DNA from: Macrobrachium rosenbergii
Taxonomy: Eukaryota; Arthropoda; Malacostraca; Decapoda; Palaemonidae
NCBI RefSeq assembly: GCF_040412425.1
Contig: NC_089743.1
Coordinates: forward strand, 89,200,971-89,264,970
Direction: 5' to 3'
Length of the DNA stretch: 64,000 nt
Position 1 is the stretch's first letter. The number at the start of each line of letters is the position of its first letter. The notes beneath the pieces are model-generated. The model did not search any database. It saw only the letters and a program-made list of their open reading frames with translations, and was not told where the DNA came from. This document shows positions 24,581 through 38,591 of this stretch, one piece after another. The translations under genes were made by a program, and so were the position numbers.

Positions 24581-24891
24581 TTGAATTGAATTGAACTAAA
24601 CAAAGAATTTAGGCCAAGCACTGGGACCTATGAGGTCATCCAGCGCTGAAACGGAAATTGACAGTAAAAGGTTTGAAAGGTGTAACAGGAGGAAAACCTA
24701 GCAGTTGCACTGAATCAATTGTTAGGAGAGGGTGGAGAGTAAGATGGAAGAAAGAGAATACGAAAGGAGGTACAGTAAAAGGAAAGAAACGGGTTGCAGC
24801 TAGGGGCCGAAAGCACGCTGCAAAGAACCATAAGTAATGCCTGTAGTGCACCGCATGAGGTGCACTGTCTACACTTCTCCGCCTACGGGGC
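24581..24891 (-). repeat. SINE-like dispersed repeat, family A, copy 4
   Basis: The best preserved inverted copy: a (GAATT)n-like tail, then TTTAGGCCAAGCACTGGGAC, CCAGCGCTGAAACGGAAATT, TTGAAAGGTGTAACAGGAGG, GGGTTGCAGCTAGGGGCC and GCACCGCATGAGGTGCAC, ending at GCCTACGGGGC. The GCACC...GGTGC block can form a small hairpin. Confidence 0.85.
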
Positions 24892-26883
24892 AGAGTGCAG
24901 TTAAGCCTATGTTAAGGACTGCATGCTGTTGAGAGCAAGAATGCTGCCCTTGATAAACATTGTTACAGGAAACGATTTGTAGAAAGAATCAGGTTATAGG
25001 AGGGAACCAGGCAAGATGCCAACCAATAAATATATGTGGGGAGAATGTGTTATTTCAGCCTGGGGAAGGTTTGAAGAAGCATGGAAATCGAGTTTCATTC
25101 TCATTTCCTCATCTTGGACACTTGTAACATCATTCTCTGACGTCAAAAGACTGTGCATACACACAAATCTCTTTTATTTGCCCAGGCCAGGCTAGAATTT
25201 TATGCGTAGGCTATATCTATACAATATAGATTAGTTTTAGATGATATACTTAGCCTAAACTCCAAGCTACCATTTGTTGGACCTTTCGTCTATAACCCAA
25301 GTAAGTAAGAGAATGTGTAAGGGCAACCTCCAGTGTCAAAACACGAAAATATGATATGCAGTGGTGTTGAAGCAAGACAACACAAAGCACTCAGACTAGA
25401 AGCTACCTTAGGAGCTCAATTAGTCTTTCAAACAGTTGGCAGATTTGGCTCTAATTGTGTCTGATAGGTTGACTCTGGAGTCGTTAGAAAATAAAGGCAA
25501 TTTTGAGGCGATAAGTGATACATTATGGGATTAGTCAAGAAAAAAAGCAATTTTGAGGCGTTAAGTGATATATTATGGGATCAGTCACCTGTAGAAAGTG
25601 TTTCCTCTACCCTCAGCACGTTTGATAAGCTTAATTACGAATTTAGAATCGACAAGCATCACTTCTTGAAGTCTACCCCTCTATTTCGACAATTCGACAA
25701 TAGAAAATGGAAGAAAGAGAACCGGAGAAGTTGAACCTGTTTCCTTTGGGATACTATAGTATACCCTTACAAGTGCTTCATACACTTTTCCAGCATTGGC
25801 CGAGGATTCGTTCTCCACTTACGGTCGTTGACTTGCTTTTAACCTGTTTGTGATATGTATATGATAAGTTACCGACGTGATTTTGCGCCATGTTTGAATG
25901 TAGTGTTGACGCACGCCCAGAGTTACACAGTATAGGCCTATATGAGCAAGAACCACCCATGCCACTGGTATCGTTAAAAAATTCTCAAAATCTCGATAAT
26001 TTCCTACCATTCCTTTGGGGATTAAGTGGATTTTAGTTAGTGTTCAACTCAAAACAATTAAACTCATTTTGAATTTCTTCTCACTCTCATTTAGTATGGT
26101 AAAGAAGACCTTAAATCTGCCTTAACAAATCGCGAAAGTGTCCATTCGATCTATGTATATCGAGTTATCACTATTCTTTCTCTATTTCTTATTATTTATT
26201 TATTTATTTTTTGCTGTTTGACATGTTCTCTAGCTCTTCAAGTGCATTTACTAAGCAATATCCCTCTTTATCTTAGAGTACTAAGTGGTTTATTTAGGCT
26301 ACTCGCGTAATAGGGTAGGCCTATGATTCGGTAAGATTCCTGATCGTATGCTAAGCTCCGAAGATCATATGTTCTGTACTATATCTCTTATAGGTCGTGT
26401 GTTTTAATCTCTTGCCACTTGCTGTAATGTCGGCTTAACAACAAACACAATAAGTAAGATTATCTTCAACTTTATACTTGCATCGAGCCTATTCCGACGA
26501 AGATAGGAACCAACAGTGACAACTCATTCTTTAACCTTTCGGGTAAATATTGGTAGAGATAGCAACAGTGAGTATTTGCATAAACGCATCAACATAAAAT
26601 TACCATGAGGGAAAGTAGGATCGGGTCATTGAGAAATATGTAGATCGAGGAAAATCTATTATCATGTAACACTGAGGTACTTGAGCTTCTTTCATTATTT
26701 AATTTCCGAAGTTTCGAACATTACCGGGAAGTTAAAAGGATAGAGATAAAGTAGGAAGTTCACCTGGGAGGCACTGACAAAATCAAGGTGTCGTCTGCCC
26801 CATTCAGAAATAGGTTACCTTATCCCTATTCAATAACATCACTACAGATCGAACGCACTTTAGACTGAGTAAAAAAAAAAAAA
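24892..26883. other. Unassigned sequence with one short tandem duplication
   Basis: At 25494-25585 an about 53-bp unit, AAAGGCAATTTTGAGGCG...ATTATGGGAT, is duplicated in tandem with few changes. The 69-codon frame over it has no motif. No gene was seen elsewhere; poly(A) lies near 26871-26884, next to the element that follows. Confidence 0.5.
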
Positions 26884-27276
26884 GGTAAAAAATGCGTCGA
26901 AGTTTCTTTGACGCAACAGAGTTTTCTGTACAGCGTATAATGCTGTATAAAACTGTCAGCCATGGCCCATGAAATTCTCAGCAGCGCGGCTCATGAAACT
27001 TTCAGCCACGGCCCGGTGGTGGCCTGTGTTGTTGGCACCTACAGCGTTGCCAGAAGCACGATCATGGCTCACTTTAACCTTAAAGAAAATAAAAACTACC
27101 AGGGCTAGAGGGCTGCAATTTGATATGTTTAATGACTGGAGGGTGGATGATCAACATACCAATTTGCAGCCCTCTAGCCTTAGTAGTTTTCAAGATCTGA
27201 GGGCGGACAGAAAAAATGGGGTTGGACAGTCATAATAGCCATCTCCACGATAGTTTTCTTTTACAGAAAACTAAAA
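26884..27276 (-). mobile_element. Hairpin-containing non-autonomous element, copy 3 (inverted)
   Basis: Reverse complement of copies 1 and 2: begins AGGTAAAAAATGCGTCGAAG and ends TTTTCTTTTACAGAAAACTA. The internal hairpin arms are at about 27095-27125 and 27160-27195 (CTAGAGGGCTGCAATTTG ... CAAATTGCAGCCCTCTAGCC, with a slight offset). The segments carrying GCCCGGTGGTGGCCTGTG and GTTGGCACCTACAGCG are present, as in copy 2. The 88-codon frame across it is incidental. Confidence 0.8.
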
Positions 27277-27624
27277 AGCGTGATTTGCAAACAGTATGAT
27301 CATCTATAAACGAATAACGGTCAGGACCAGAGTGTGTTCATAATTACTTAGGTTCACTGACGCAGAACCACAGTACGTATGAACGAGGTCGCTGGCGAAG
27401 TGAGGTGGAGTGAATGATAAGAATCTTGAATGGAGAAATCAGCTGATTTATTTATGCAATCCCAGCGTCGCAACGCTTGTGTCAGCTGTCATTTTCCTGC
27501 GGGATTCGCTTGTGTAACAGGCGAAGAAGATGACAGTGACGAATGCTATATTCTGCAGATATTCATACTTGTCTGGTGTAACAGTGACAATATGGGCTTC
27601 TTCCAAATAAATTGGGTTCATCTT

Positions 27625-27627
<3 letters not shown>
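27277..27627. other. Unassigned sequence
   Basis: The plus-strand frame 27430-27795 is open only because an AAT array translates as poly-Asn. Its flanks (about 60 and 30 residues) show no recognised domain. Confidence 0.5.

Positions 27628-27685
<58 letters not shown>
27628..27685. repeat. (AAT)n microsatellite
   Basis: About 19 AAT units. It is the first of three AAT arrays within 0.55 kb. Confidence 0.97.
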
Positions 27686-27856
27686 TTAATAACTTTCAAC
27701 GCATGAAGTCACTAATTGGCCTCTCTCCCCCGCCAGACGAATATAGTAATGTCGAAGGCAAAATTTACGTCGTAAACAAATCAGTTAATCAATGAACTCT
27801 AAGGAATAACTAATAAATGGTTATGATTCCTTAGTGCACCCTCCCAAACTGTACTA

Positions 27857-27915
<59 letters not shown>
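27857..27915. repeat. (AAT)n microsatellite
   Basis: About 19 AAT units. Confidence 0.97.
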
Positions 27916-28096
27916 GTGGCCTAGTCTGCATTAAGGAAAATCGTTAACCATTATTCATTTGTATCATAATCAATATTGCCGTGCTGTAACGATTGCATGC
28001 TAAATTATCATAAGCTCATTCACGTAATGGGAAAGAGAAATATAGGTTCTATAAAAAACAACACGTGGCGAGGTTAAAATACACAACATAAAATAT

Positions 28097-28097
<1 letters not shown>

Positions 28098-28149
<52 letters not shown>
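28098..28149. repeat. (AAT)n microsatellite
   Basis: About 17 AAT units. Confidence 0.97.
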
Positions 28150-30941
28150 CTTCATTGCGGCTCAGGGCCATATTCTGTACATGGAATATACAAATCTAAT
28201 AAACACAATCTAGACACATAAGGTAACATGATAAAAATAATAGTCGACAGTACCCACACAGTTGCTGAAGAAGTAGATAAAAAAATAGAATTCATAGTAA
28301 TGGTAATGACAGTAATTATATGAAGAATAATAGATAAAAGAAAATTATGAAAAATGATGATAACAAAAAATACAGATTGCAGACGATTAATTTCCAGCTG
28401 GGGACCTTAGGTGGTTGCGGAAGTCAGGTCCAGATGGCTAAATACGAACACTGAAAATTGCAAAACTCTGCAGTGATATTAATCACAGTAATAATAAAAA
28501 AAGGAGAAATGCCAATCATAACAAGAAACGTACTTCATTATTTTTACATCATATAACTATCACAGGAGCGCAAATCGATTTCGTCATCATTATTATTCCA
28601 CACGAACACACACATTCATTATGGATCACTGTGACTTGTTTAGATAAAGCCGGTTAGCGGAGGTCCAAACTACGCATGCGCTAGATTACCACGCGTTAAA
28701 TTGTCTCATATTCAGGAAAATTAATCATACGACCCTAGGCAGGATAGACAAATCGTTTAGATTATTGTAAAGTAAATCTATTAAAAACAAGCGAGAAAAC
28801 ATTGATTTTTCGGTATATATTTATCAATAGATATAAACAAAAATAACATGGTCGAACAGTTTTCTGGTAGTATTCTTGCTTAATGGTACATTGAAAATTA
28901 AGTATAACAAAAATTAAATCAATCATTCTTTAAATGAAAAGTAGAGAAGAAATCGAGATGGGAGCCTCACTAGCCCATAGGTAGGTTAGGCCTATTTTAA
29001 GGAGGGCAGCAAACAGAAATTAAATAAATCATCCATTGAAGTAAGAAATGTAAGAAATATAAATAAATGCCATATATAAACTCTTCTACAGAGAAATCGA
29101 ACAAATGGCAACCGAATGAGTAAGACCGAATATCCCCATCTCAAAAACGAGGCAGCTGGTAGAGCAATTGCACATGCGCACTGTGAGCCGTAAGCTTTTT
29201 TTTTTTTTACGGTATAATTTTTTCTTATTTTTCTTTAATCTCACACCGGCTCTTCAGTAATTGTTGTAAGGTTTTAAAAGGAATAAGAGGCCTGCTGTTA
29301 ACCTCTGGATCCGGGCAACCACCTGAGATGGTATGGAACATGCCAAAAGGTCATTAATTGTCTTAACAACCTTTCATAGATTAGCCCGATTAGCTTATAC
29401 AAAAAATTAAACAGTAATGATCGAGGTAATATAATGATAAAAGAGATACATACAAAATAGTAAAAGTTAACAAACCGACAAAAGCTAAAGAAGTACATAA
29501 ACAAACAGTTGTTGACAAGGGTAAAAAAAAAATTGCACGGTAATTTAAAGTCTGATTAAAACCTCTGCATCAACATCCCCCACGACATTGCCGAGAAGAT
29601 GGCAAGTAATTACTCTTAATTTAACAGACACCGGGGCGCGAGCTACAGTGATAGTGCAGGTTATATTGTTTTTCGTAACGAGAAGAGCTAGAAAATAAAT
29701 ATATTGTCTATAATGAAACATACCGTCAGATGTCTTTTGTGTTGTTCATATTTAATGTCATCTAAATCCCTACTGAGAAACTGACAGATGAAATTGGAAT
29801 TAATTTTCGAGTTCCTTGAACTTGAACACTCTTCCGTAAGATATCGGTTAATTTATGTTATACAGTTAGTTTAAAGGCATTCCGTTTACGTGCTGAACGA
29901 TCTCATTTTGTTTCATCTCGCATTCATAAAGATGGGTAAATCGTAACACCGAAATGTCGCGCTGTCAGTGCCCAAATTACGTTTATTAATATATTTATTA
30001 CATATCCGTTATACTTTCTTGACCGTATATATACTCTTCTTCGATGTCTGGGTATCGAAGGGATCCCATTTGCAAAAAAATAATAGTTTTAAGAAAGGAT
30101 TTTAACCCCCGTAGATAAATACAAGAAAGGGAAGTTATCGTACACCGCGACGCAGGTTGCCGGCAGCGGGAAAACTTGAGCTCTCGGCCAGAGAAGACTC
30201 GAAGTGAAGCAAGGTAAACAGTCAGTGTGTCTTGCCCTGTGACATCGTTCGTACGGGATGCGAATGCGTCTTCGTTTTAAGAGGTACCTTAATTGACATC
30301 GCTGTTGTGTAATTCTAGCGAAAGAAAAAAACATTTAAGTAAATGATTTCGGTCAACGTTGCCTTCACCTAGTAAAGTGGAAACTCCATACTGTAACGGC
30401 TTAGAAAACATAACTGCCAAAAGTTTTTGATGTTTGGTAAAAAAAAAAAGTTTACTGTTATTGAAAGAGAGGTGTTCAGTGTTTCATTTATGTCGTTGTA
30501 ATTTGTCATTATAAATATCAACACGTATTCACCGTAATTACGGAATGTTGGATATGCAGTGCCCTTGGTTACACCAAGATTGCCACGTGTGAAGCTCTTA
30601 GAAGAAACGTTACGAGTTGCTTCCAAATTTTCGGAAGGGACCAGTGAACGTTAGTGATCATCATCGAAGGTTGAATCGTTCTCTAAAGCACTGATAAATG
30701 ATAACTCGGTTTAATGAATAAATTAATTGACGTTTCACCATGGAAGGTTGTTTACAATACAACGAAGCTATGTGCGCTCTGACGAAAGTTTAATAAGTTT
30801 TTCGAACGTTTAAAGTGACAGAAAGATTATTAGAAGGCGTTTTTATATTTACGATGTCGGAAAGATGACTAGGGCTAGTTTTTAGTTGGCAATTTATTAG
30901 ATGTCTCCAGCAGGGAAGTTTTGACAAGAAGCACTCAGAAA
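28150..30941. other. Unassigned sequence, ~2.8 kb
   Basis: Unique-looking AT-rich DNA with short homopolymers (T12 near 29197). Open frames stay under 90 codons and none looks protein-like. I see no gene, RNA or repeat family. Confidence 0.5.
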
Positions 30942-30995
30942 CTCTCTCGCTCTCTCTCTCTCTTTGTCTCTCTCTCTCCCTCCCACACATACATG

Positions 30996-31042
<47 letters not shown>
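30942..31042. repeat. (CT)n and (AT)n compound microsatellite
   Basis: Interrupted CT array (about 30942-30982), a CACACATACATG bridge, then AT to 31042. Confidence 0.92.
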
Positions 31043-31045
<3 letters not shown>

Positions 31046-31225
31046 TTCATGAATAATTACTGTTAAAGCAGATTTCAGTGTTGGTAAAGGTTGCCGTTAA
31101 AGATACACAAATGAAAAAAGTAACATACGATTTGGGGAGTAAATGAAATGCTTCTCTTTACCAACAACTAAGGAAAAACCTTGGGTTAGCTAACATCTCC
31201 GACCGTGCGGCCTGCCTTCCGGAAG

Positions 31226-31226
31226 A

Positions 31227-31288
<62 letters not shown>
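31226..31288. repeat. (AT)n microsatellite
   Basis: About 30 AT units with one AC interruption, followed by CACACAGTCACAC. Confidence 0.95.
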
Positions 31289-31293
<5 letters not shown>

Positions 31294-32110
31294 GTCACAC
31301 ACTCTGTATCTCTTACTCTATCACCTGTTTGTGGAGGGAAGCACTTTCTTCCAAAATATGCTGCTGCTATACTTCATTGGTGCATTTTTATGGGAAGCCT
31401 TTTCAGTCACCCACCCACACACACACACATGATTGAAGCTTTAGAATATAATATATAGTTCCATTTGGTAAACCCTTATTTATTGAAAAACGTTATAATA
31501 ATGGATGACGAGGCTTCAGTTCTGTTACTATTAATATCACGCCAATGTACTTGGTAATGAAAATATCAACGTATCATTTGTTGTTGCACGTCTGACATAG
31601 GCTTAATGACAAAGAAACTGATTTCGTTAGTGCTTGCTTTAATTATATCTAGATGGCCTGCAGCACTTGAGTGTATGTTTTTTTTTTTCATCAATAAGAT
31701 GTGTTAAGTTGAATTGCCCGTACTGAACACGTGTTTCGGATCCTGAACTTGTAACAAAAGACAGTCTTACGATATGAAAGTCTCCTTACCCAGTTTTGCT
31801 GTGGTTGTGTATAGGCTCACTCGCAAGTAACGTTAAGTTTCTCTTCGCGGTGAGCAATCTTTAGCAATTTTCAGACGAAGGCCTAAACATTAGTCCCGGA
31901 TGAGCTAAATCGTCTTTCATAAGAGCCGTGCATCACTTGTTCATAGGCCTATCGTATCGTCTTGCATTCGAGGTAATTTGTTAATTTCAGTCTAGCGTCG
32001 TCATCGGAGTCCCAATATTGTATTAAACTTGTATGTAGTGAAAATATTAATACTCATACTTGTTTCGGAAATAATCTCGTAGTATTATTATATGTACGGT
32101 ACACAATCAC

Positions 32111-32156
<46 letters not shown>

Positions 32157-33864
32157 AAGTGAGTTTGTCACTGCACCTGTCTGTACTTCCCTGATATGCA
32201 AATCTTTTAATAACGGGGTTCTAGATAACGGCCACACTTGTCCAATTTATCATGAATCACCAAGATAAAGCCATGGATATTTCTTCAGCGGTTCTCATAA
32301 TTTATTATTATTTTTACCTTTTCCTCACCACCTGTTTATCAGTAATTTCATACTGAGTTGGCATCTTACAAACTCAATATGTTCCAGATGTCTGCAATCA
32401 GCCTGAGTAATTCAGGAGTAGCATGAGAAGTTTATCAACATGATTTAACGATAGGTACTGTGCTGAGGTTTAAAAGTAGCGACTTACTTAAGGAACACAC
32501 AATCAGCTATATACTCTAGCTTGAATTTTCTGTCTCCATCCCTCTTTCTTCCCAGAAATTACGAATTGTACACATTTTTCTACCCTAATGCCCCAGACCA
32601 CCTCAAAGTATTCCTGTCAGTCTTTTAACACATACGACCTTAGTATTATCATGTCACTCGCCAACATTCTGTAGCATTTTCACACCTTCTTACTGTACGC
32701 ATATGCAAACAATTCATCGAAACGACTGGGATCTTCAGTCTTCCTCATTCGTATTCAGAGTTCACTAGGTATCTTCATTAAGAAGAGTTGGCAGCACAAC
32801 GCATACATCCAACTTTGTTTCCATAGACTCCTCACTTCAAGGCCGAGCGAAGGCAGCTGGGTACGGTGGTTGGCAGGGAGGAATAGTTTAAAGGCTTAAC
32901 CCTCCCCACCTGGGAAGAATTTAAATGAATTACGAGGATTAATGAGTCTGCCAGCTCATACAAAAAAGATCTTACTTTTGAAATAAAACGGTATACTGCC
33001 TGTTTAGTTATCCTTAGTCCGTTGTATTTTATTACTCTATGCACGCATGGTGTAAGGGATGATATACTAACTACATTAGGCCTATGGAAGATTGTTTTTG
33101 TAAACCCTCCCTTCTCGAAATTCGCCGTACGGCTCTGCTTCTCTTCCAAGCCTTTTGCAGAGGTACCTTTCGTCTGCCCAGTCAGATGTCCACATGTCCT
33201 ATCGACAACCGTTGCATTTACACTAAGTATAAGTTCGAATCAAACCACTTTCATTATTCAACCGTCCGTACAATCCTTCATCACCGTCCGGACAATCATT
33301 TATCACTTTATTGTACTGGCGTTATCAACTTCCTTTTGCAACGTGCACTCATTACATTCTTTAGTTACAGCATCTGTAGGCTAACTGACCTTGATTAACG
33401 CCAGCCAACAGCCGTGTCATCTGCAAGCAACAGCTAAACACCCCATTCACGAACGTTTTCTTATCCGACAACTTGTCGTCTACGTATCCTCAACTTTTCC
33501 GGACGTCTCATATTATTCGATTCTTTACAACAACCATGGAAACAGTTTACGCCTTTGTTTCAGACGTACTTTTGCGTCATGTCCAGTAGTCACCTATCTT
33601 GTATGCGTTAGGCCTATCTCGATGACCGCGGCTGCCAGTAACAACGTTGGGATGCGCGATTTAACAACGATTGAACGATAGTAATGAGTAAAACTGCTGT
33701 GTACTCTTGCAGCCAGTAAGAGCCAATGCAAATAACATTAAGCTTTTAACGACTAATTCAGGGATGGCGCAAATAAATTAGGGCTTTACTTCAGAGTATA
33801 CGTGTGAGATCAGTTAAGTTTTGCGAGATAGCTACTCACTATGTAGAAGATGTACGAGTATATA
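31289..33864. other. Unassigned sequence with one (CT)n array
   Basis: A CT array lies at 32113-32156. Overlapping open frames of 96-120 codons on both strands (32832-33681) show no recognisable motif, and their mutual overlap argues against coding. Pyrimidine-rich on the plus strand between 32520 and 33350. Confidence 0.5.
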
Positions 33865-33869
33865 TATAT

Positions 33870-33917
<48 letters not shown>
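33865..33917. repeat. (AC)n(AT)n compound microsatellite
   Basis: About 16 AC units flanked by short AT runs. Confidence 0.93.
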
Positions 33918-34466
33918 GGCTATATATGTAATTATACTAACATTGATTGGATTCAGTATTAATTTGAACAAGATTTTTCCAGTCATTAAGTACTAACCAG
34001 TTTCATGCTGGCAAATGAAAGCTTAGGATCGGTGCTTAAGACACACACCTATCATTTAAACGTCCTCTGGGCCGAAACGTATAAACGTACCTACTCACCC
34101 TTGGTGTCATGTGCTGTAGGTTGGTCTAGCTTCATTAATTCATTCTCATAAATAATGAAAATATGAAATATAGGACGAAATATATTCTAATGGGAAATTA
34201 CTCTCTAGTACCTGAATTTATACTGTAAGTTTATGTGAGCTTGGTATAGGCTATGTGTTTATTTCTTTCATTCTTTACTGCTTTTAATATACACAAGTGG
34301 TTTCAGGTCGTCTGCACACACATCTCTCTCTCTCACTCTCTCTGTTTTCGTATATTTATACACTATATATACAGTATATATACATACATATATATTGATA
34401 TATGTACAGTATACTGTATATATGTATGTGTGTGTTTATATATAGCCTGTATATATATTATTATAC

Positions 34467-34467
<1 letters not shown>
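33918..34467. other. Unassigned sequence
   Basis: Ends in a degenerate TATACAG/CTGTATA-rich patch (34365-34450) leading into the AT array. No gene was seen. Confidence 0.5.

Positions 34468-34547
<80 letters not shown>
34468..34547. repeat. (AT)n microsatellite
   Basis: About 40 AT units. Confidence 0.97.
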
Positions 34548-34550
<3 letters not shown>

Positions 34551-37500
34551 TCCACCATGACTACAAGTTTCGTTTGCGACCTGCCGAACCAAAAACAGAA
34601 TCATCCAGTATCTCGATAACGGGGTGGCAAGGAATGCGAATATTAAAGGCAAACTTTCAGACACGTAGGAATGTGTGGAGGGAATGTTTCAATAACAGCG
34701 TTTCACATCTTCTCGAGAAGGCGACCTCATCTGCACGTGATTTGATGCGTTGCCACAATCGGCTGTTGCCTTTTAACAAAACTGAGCTGTAGGTAGGTAT
34801 TTGAATGAGAACACCTGTCATGTATTTGTAATTTTGAGATCTGATTGACGAATTGCTAGCATTACATAAAAGCTAAGGCGTATAGGCTAAAAGCTAAGTC
34901 TTTATTTGATGGATCTTTCGTTTATATGTTTGCAGACGATGTAGGCCTATTGTAGTATTGATCAACTTGTTGTCGGTCTCATAGATAGTATTTTCCACCT
35001 GCCATAGATGTCTAGTAATTGAGTTAGGATTCTGGTTTTTAGCTGAGAAATTATCCAAAGCTTCTTCTTTACTACGCTCTCCGAGATGATGCAACGGCTT
35101 TAACGCTAGACATAAAGCTCATTTGATAGTGCCACTCCTCTCCGGCAATAAGAAAAAAAAGGGGGGGATTGAGCATCATCTGTATCACATAATTTTTTGA
35201 CTATCCACAGTATCTGTACGTATGAAATGACGCTTCACAATTTATTTTTTAAAAGATTCACACGTACATGCAAGAAATAAATAACGAAAAAGCGTCAACT
35301 CTTCTGAAAGACGTCATGTCCAAAGGTCGACGCTCAGATTGAAGGAAGCAGAAGGCTGTGTGTGCTATCGAGCGGTACAATCGGATTGAATGTAGTACTG
35401 GTCTCTTGATTTGCTTTCCGTTCTCGAGATGTTTGTCCCTCAAACTTTGCTCTTTTCTCTGCTGTTTCGTGAGAAATCTTTTTTTCTTTTTTAATATAAT
35501 CAATTCCAGTATTTTCTTCGAGCACCGTAGAAATTGCAGTTAGACAAAACTGTTTTTTTTCCAGTTTTAAAAAGCCTAATTGAATGAAACGTTAAAAGTT
35601 TGGCTGATATGACCCGTAAACATCCAAATGCTATTGGCACATGCGTTTTAGAGAGCATTCTGTTCATGCAAAAATGTAAAGTAGGCTGCCATTATATTAA
35701 ACTCGTTTCTTCACCGAGTATTTTGATTTTCAAATCCACTTTCCAAAAGGCACTTAAATGTGGCCAACACACAGCAGACTGTCTAATCTTCAACCCGACA
35801 AAGAAGCTGGGTGCGCCAAATCTTGTTTTTTCACTCTAGGACTAACGTTGGAATGGAAGAAGCGAGTGAGTTGAATTAGGCCGATCATTGAATAAGTGTG
35901 TAAAACTGTCGCGGCACCGCAAAGAGGACTCGCGCATCATTCAGTTAATAGTACCAGCTGCTTTGATGAAAATGTAGCCTTGGGTGCCTCATCATTAAGC
36001 TTATTAATTTATTGACTATATTTACAAGTGGCTTAAATTTATTGTCTCGGAAATCCCGCAGAACAATCTGTTTCCCCGTTTTTTACAATGTACGTGTGTT
36101 GACTGAGATTAGAATTTATGACTTAGTTAAGTACCAGCGTACATTTGAATATTTTCCCAAATGCAGAAACCTGTGGAAGGGCATCCAGTTCTCTAATGCA
36201 GCTCATGCACGGAGAATAAAAAAAAAAAAAAAGATTTAAGGCGAAATGTTGTGGTTGAACCTTGAATAAAGTAACATTTACATAACGTTTTTGGTTATGA
36301 TTTGCAGGTAGTTTTATGTCAAATATTCATAATGATGTCTGTAATGACTCATGATGAAAATATGAAGTAAATCAAGTCCCCAAGGATACAACATGAAGGC
36401 GAAATAACCGAAGATGTATATTTTTCACGTCTCGAGGTTAACGTTTTGATACGCATAGCATTTTGTCTGTCATAATCATCCAGCAATATCAAAATTATAC
36501 CGTGTGTGAGTTTCTTGAGAAAGCGTTTATATTGTCCTCGTCATCATAAAACCATAAGTTCGAGGAATAGTATTAGTTCACTGGCAATTTCGAGACATCT
36601 TGGTGGATTGTGAAAAGAGGCAGTGAGTACTACAAAAAGTGAATGTCTGCAGAACACGTTGCACTGAAATAATAACAAAAAGATTGGTGGCAGTGTAAAA
36701 CAGTGTAAAACTGACGGTTTTCAGAATATTTTGAGCAAAAGTCAACTGAAAATATTACTTGAAATATTTATTGCATTGTCTCCTAACTAAAGACAGCCTT
36801 ATGTGGTTTTGAATTGAGAATACAGTTTGTGTTTATGAATAGTTCGGTGTTGTGTTGTTTCTCAAAGTAAAAGGTTAATGCTTAGCGAATGTAATTTGTG
36901 AAAACAAAATGTTTTGTGAATGCTTTCTTACGGATGATGCATTATTGACATACGAGGTTGTTGGGGCGCCCTGGAACCCAGGGCTACTGTCTCCCCTACC
37001 TACCCCGCCCCCACCCGGGGTGAACAAACCGGTTTGCAGAGGGTGGGTGGCTGTGTCATGTCTTCTCTACTGTCACCAGGGAGAGGACAAACAAGATCCG
37101 CTGGGATTTTATTATTGTAGATAGATAAATGATAAACCTCCTGAAAAGGGAAACGCTTTAAAATCTAGTGGAATTACTTCCTGAGCATCTCGATACATAG
37201 CGAGGATAAATCGGAGGTGAGTAAAGCTTTTTATTATTGATATTATTTGTGCACTTTATTTATGACTAGCTTAGTTTCCTGAAGCCGTCTTGATAAGCGT
37301 TTGTTTATGTGGATGGCTGTCCTTCAAGTATTTGTGGTTTTTCCTCATGTTAACCTTAAATATTCACCTCTCCTGCAAACACCCGACGGTTTTTCTCCCC
37401 TTCATGGGTCTCGTTAGGAAACCGATGCTTTAAATGCTTTCAATAGAGAGTTATAATGTGTAGGTAGGAATTTACAGATAACTTGTCAAGATATTTTCTT

Positions 37501-38591
37501 ATAAGTCAGCTTCGCCAGCCATGCGGTCAATTGAGAACGGTCACTGATTACTTACTTACTTGACGTCAGTGTGAGATCAGTCCGCTAAATACAAAAGATC
37601 TTCGTTTAATTAAGTTTGATAACTTATTTATTTGACGTCAGTATGAGATCAGTCCGCTAAGTACAAAAGATCTTCGTTTAACTAAGTTACTTTTAGTGGT
37701 GGTGTATGACGTTTGGCGCGCTTGAACTCGCATTCTAAAATTAGTGGTAAACAGAACCTTGGAAGCTGAGGAAAAGGAATTGCGATAAAGCGCGAATGTG
37801 GGAAAGGAAGTTTGTGTTGAACGAGAGGTTAGTTTACACAAGGGGTGAAGTGGCCGACCTAGTAGGCGTGGATGGGTGGCGTTCGATAAAGGGGCCAGGC
37901 ATGGAAGAAAATCGTGAACGAGTTGGGACTTGTTTTTTCATTTGCGTGCGTTTTTATTTTTATGCTTCTTCCTTGTTTTTTTATAGGATTGCTTGATTGC
38001 TTTATTTTGAGCATTATTATAAGAGATTAATCACGATTTAATTATCTTGATATAAAGGCTATTTGTTGTACGACTTTGAAATCTGTTTCATACAATTTTC
38101 TTATATTTTACCTTGAAATTTGTGTTTCATACAATTTTCTTGTTACTTTGAAATTTGTGTTTTGTTAATTTTTTTTTTTATTTTGGATTAGAATATTGAA
38201 AAAGATTTATTTAAGATGTTCCTTGTTAGCTGCCTCTTCTAGAAACTTAACCCTAATCTACTTACATTCCTTTTTTATAAGAAAAAGCTCGAGTTGGCGT
38301 TTAGCATTTTTATTGAATAGTTCAATAAGATTTAAGACTATACTTTGACTTTCTTGCTAAAGACTTAGGGTAATCAAACGACCTGAGAGGATATAAGTAG
38401 TCAGACAAACAAACGCTTGCGTGAATGCTTTTTATCCTCATTCCTTTAAAAGGAAGTGATTGATAACAGATTTCGGAAGTATGTGATGTGGATAAAAAGC
38501 TATGTAACCTTACTGTCCGTCAAGCCTTGTTGTTTATAGACGTGCATTTACAAGAAAAAATATACATGTATAAATTGTATATTATATATAA

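Noticed and set aside
27430..27795. 121-codon frame with poly-Asn
   Set aside because: Asn run is an AAT array; the flanking residues match no domain I know.
29140..29175. tRNA-like GCAGCTGGTAGAGCAATTGC
   Set aside because: Only an A-box-like stretch; no B box follows at the expected distance.
32832..33681. Cluster of 96-120 codon frames on both strands
   Set aside because: The frames overlap in opposite directions, have no recognisable motif and carry no consistent codon bias. Pyrimidine-rich composition explains the openness.
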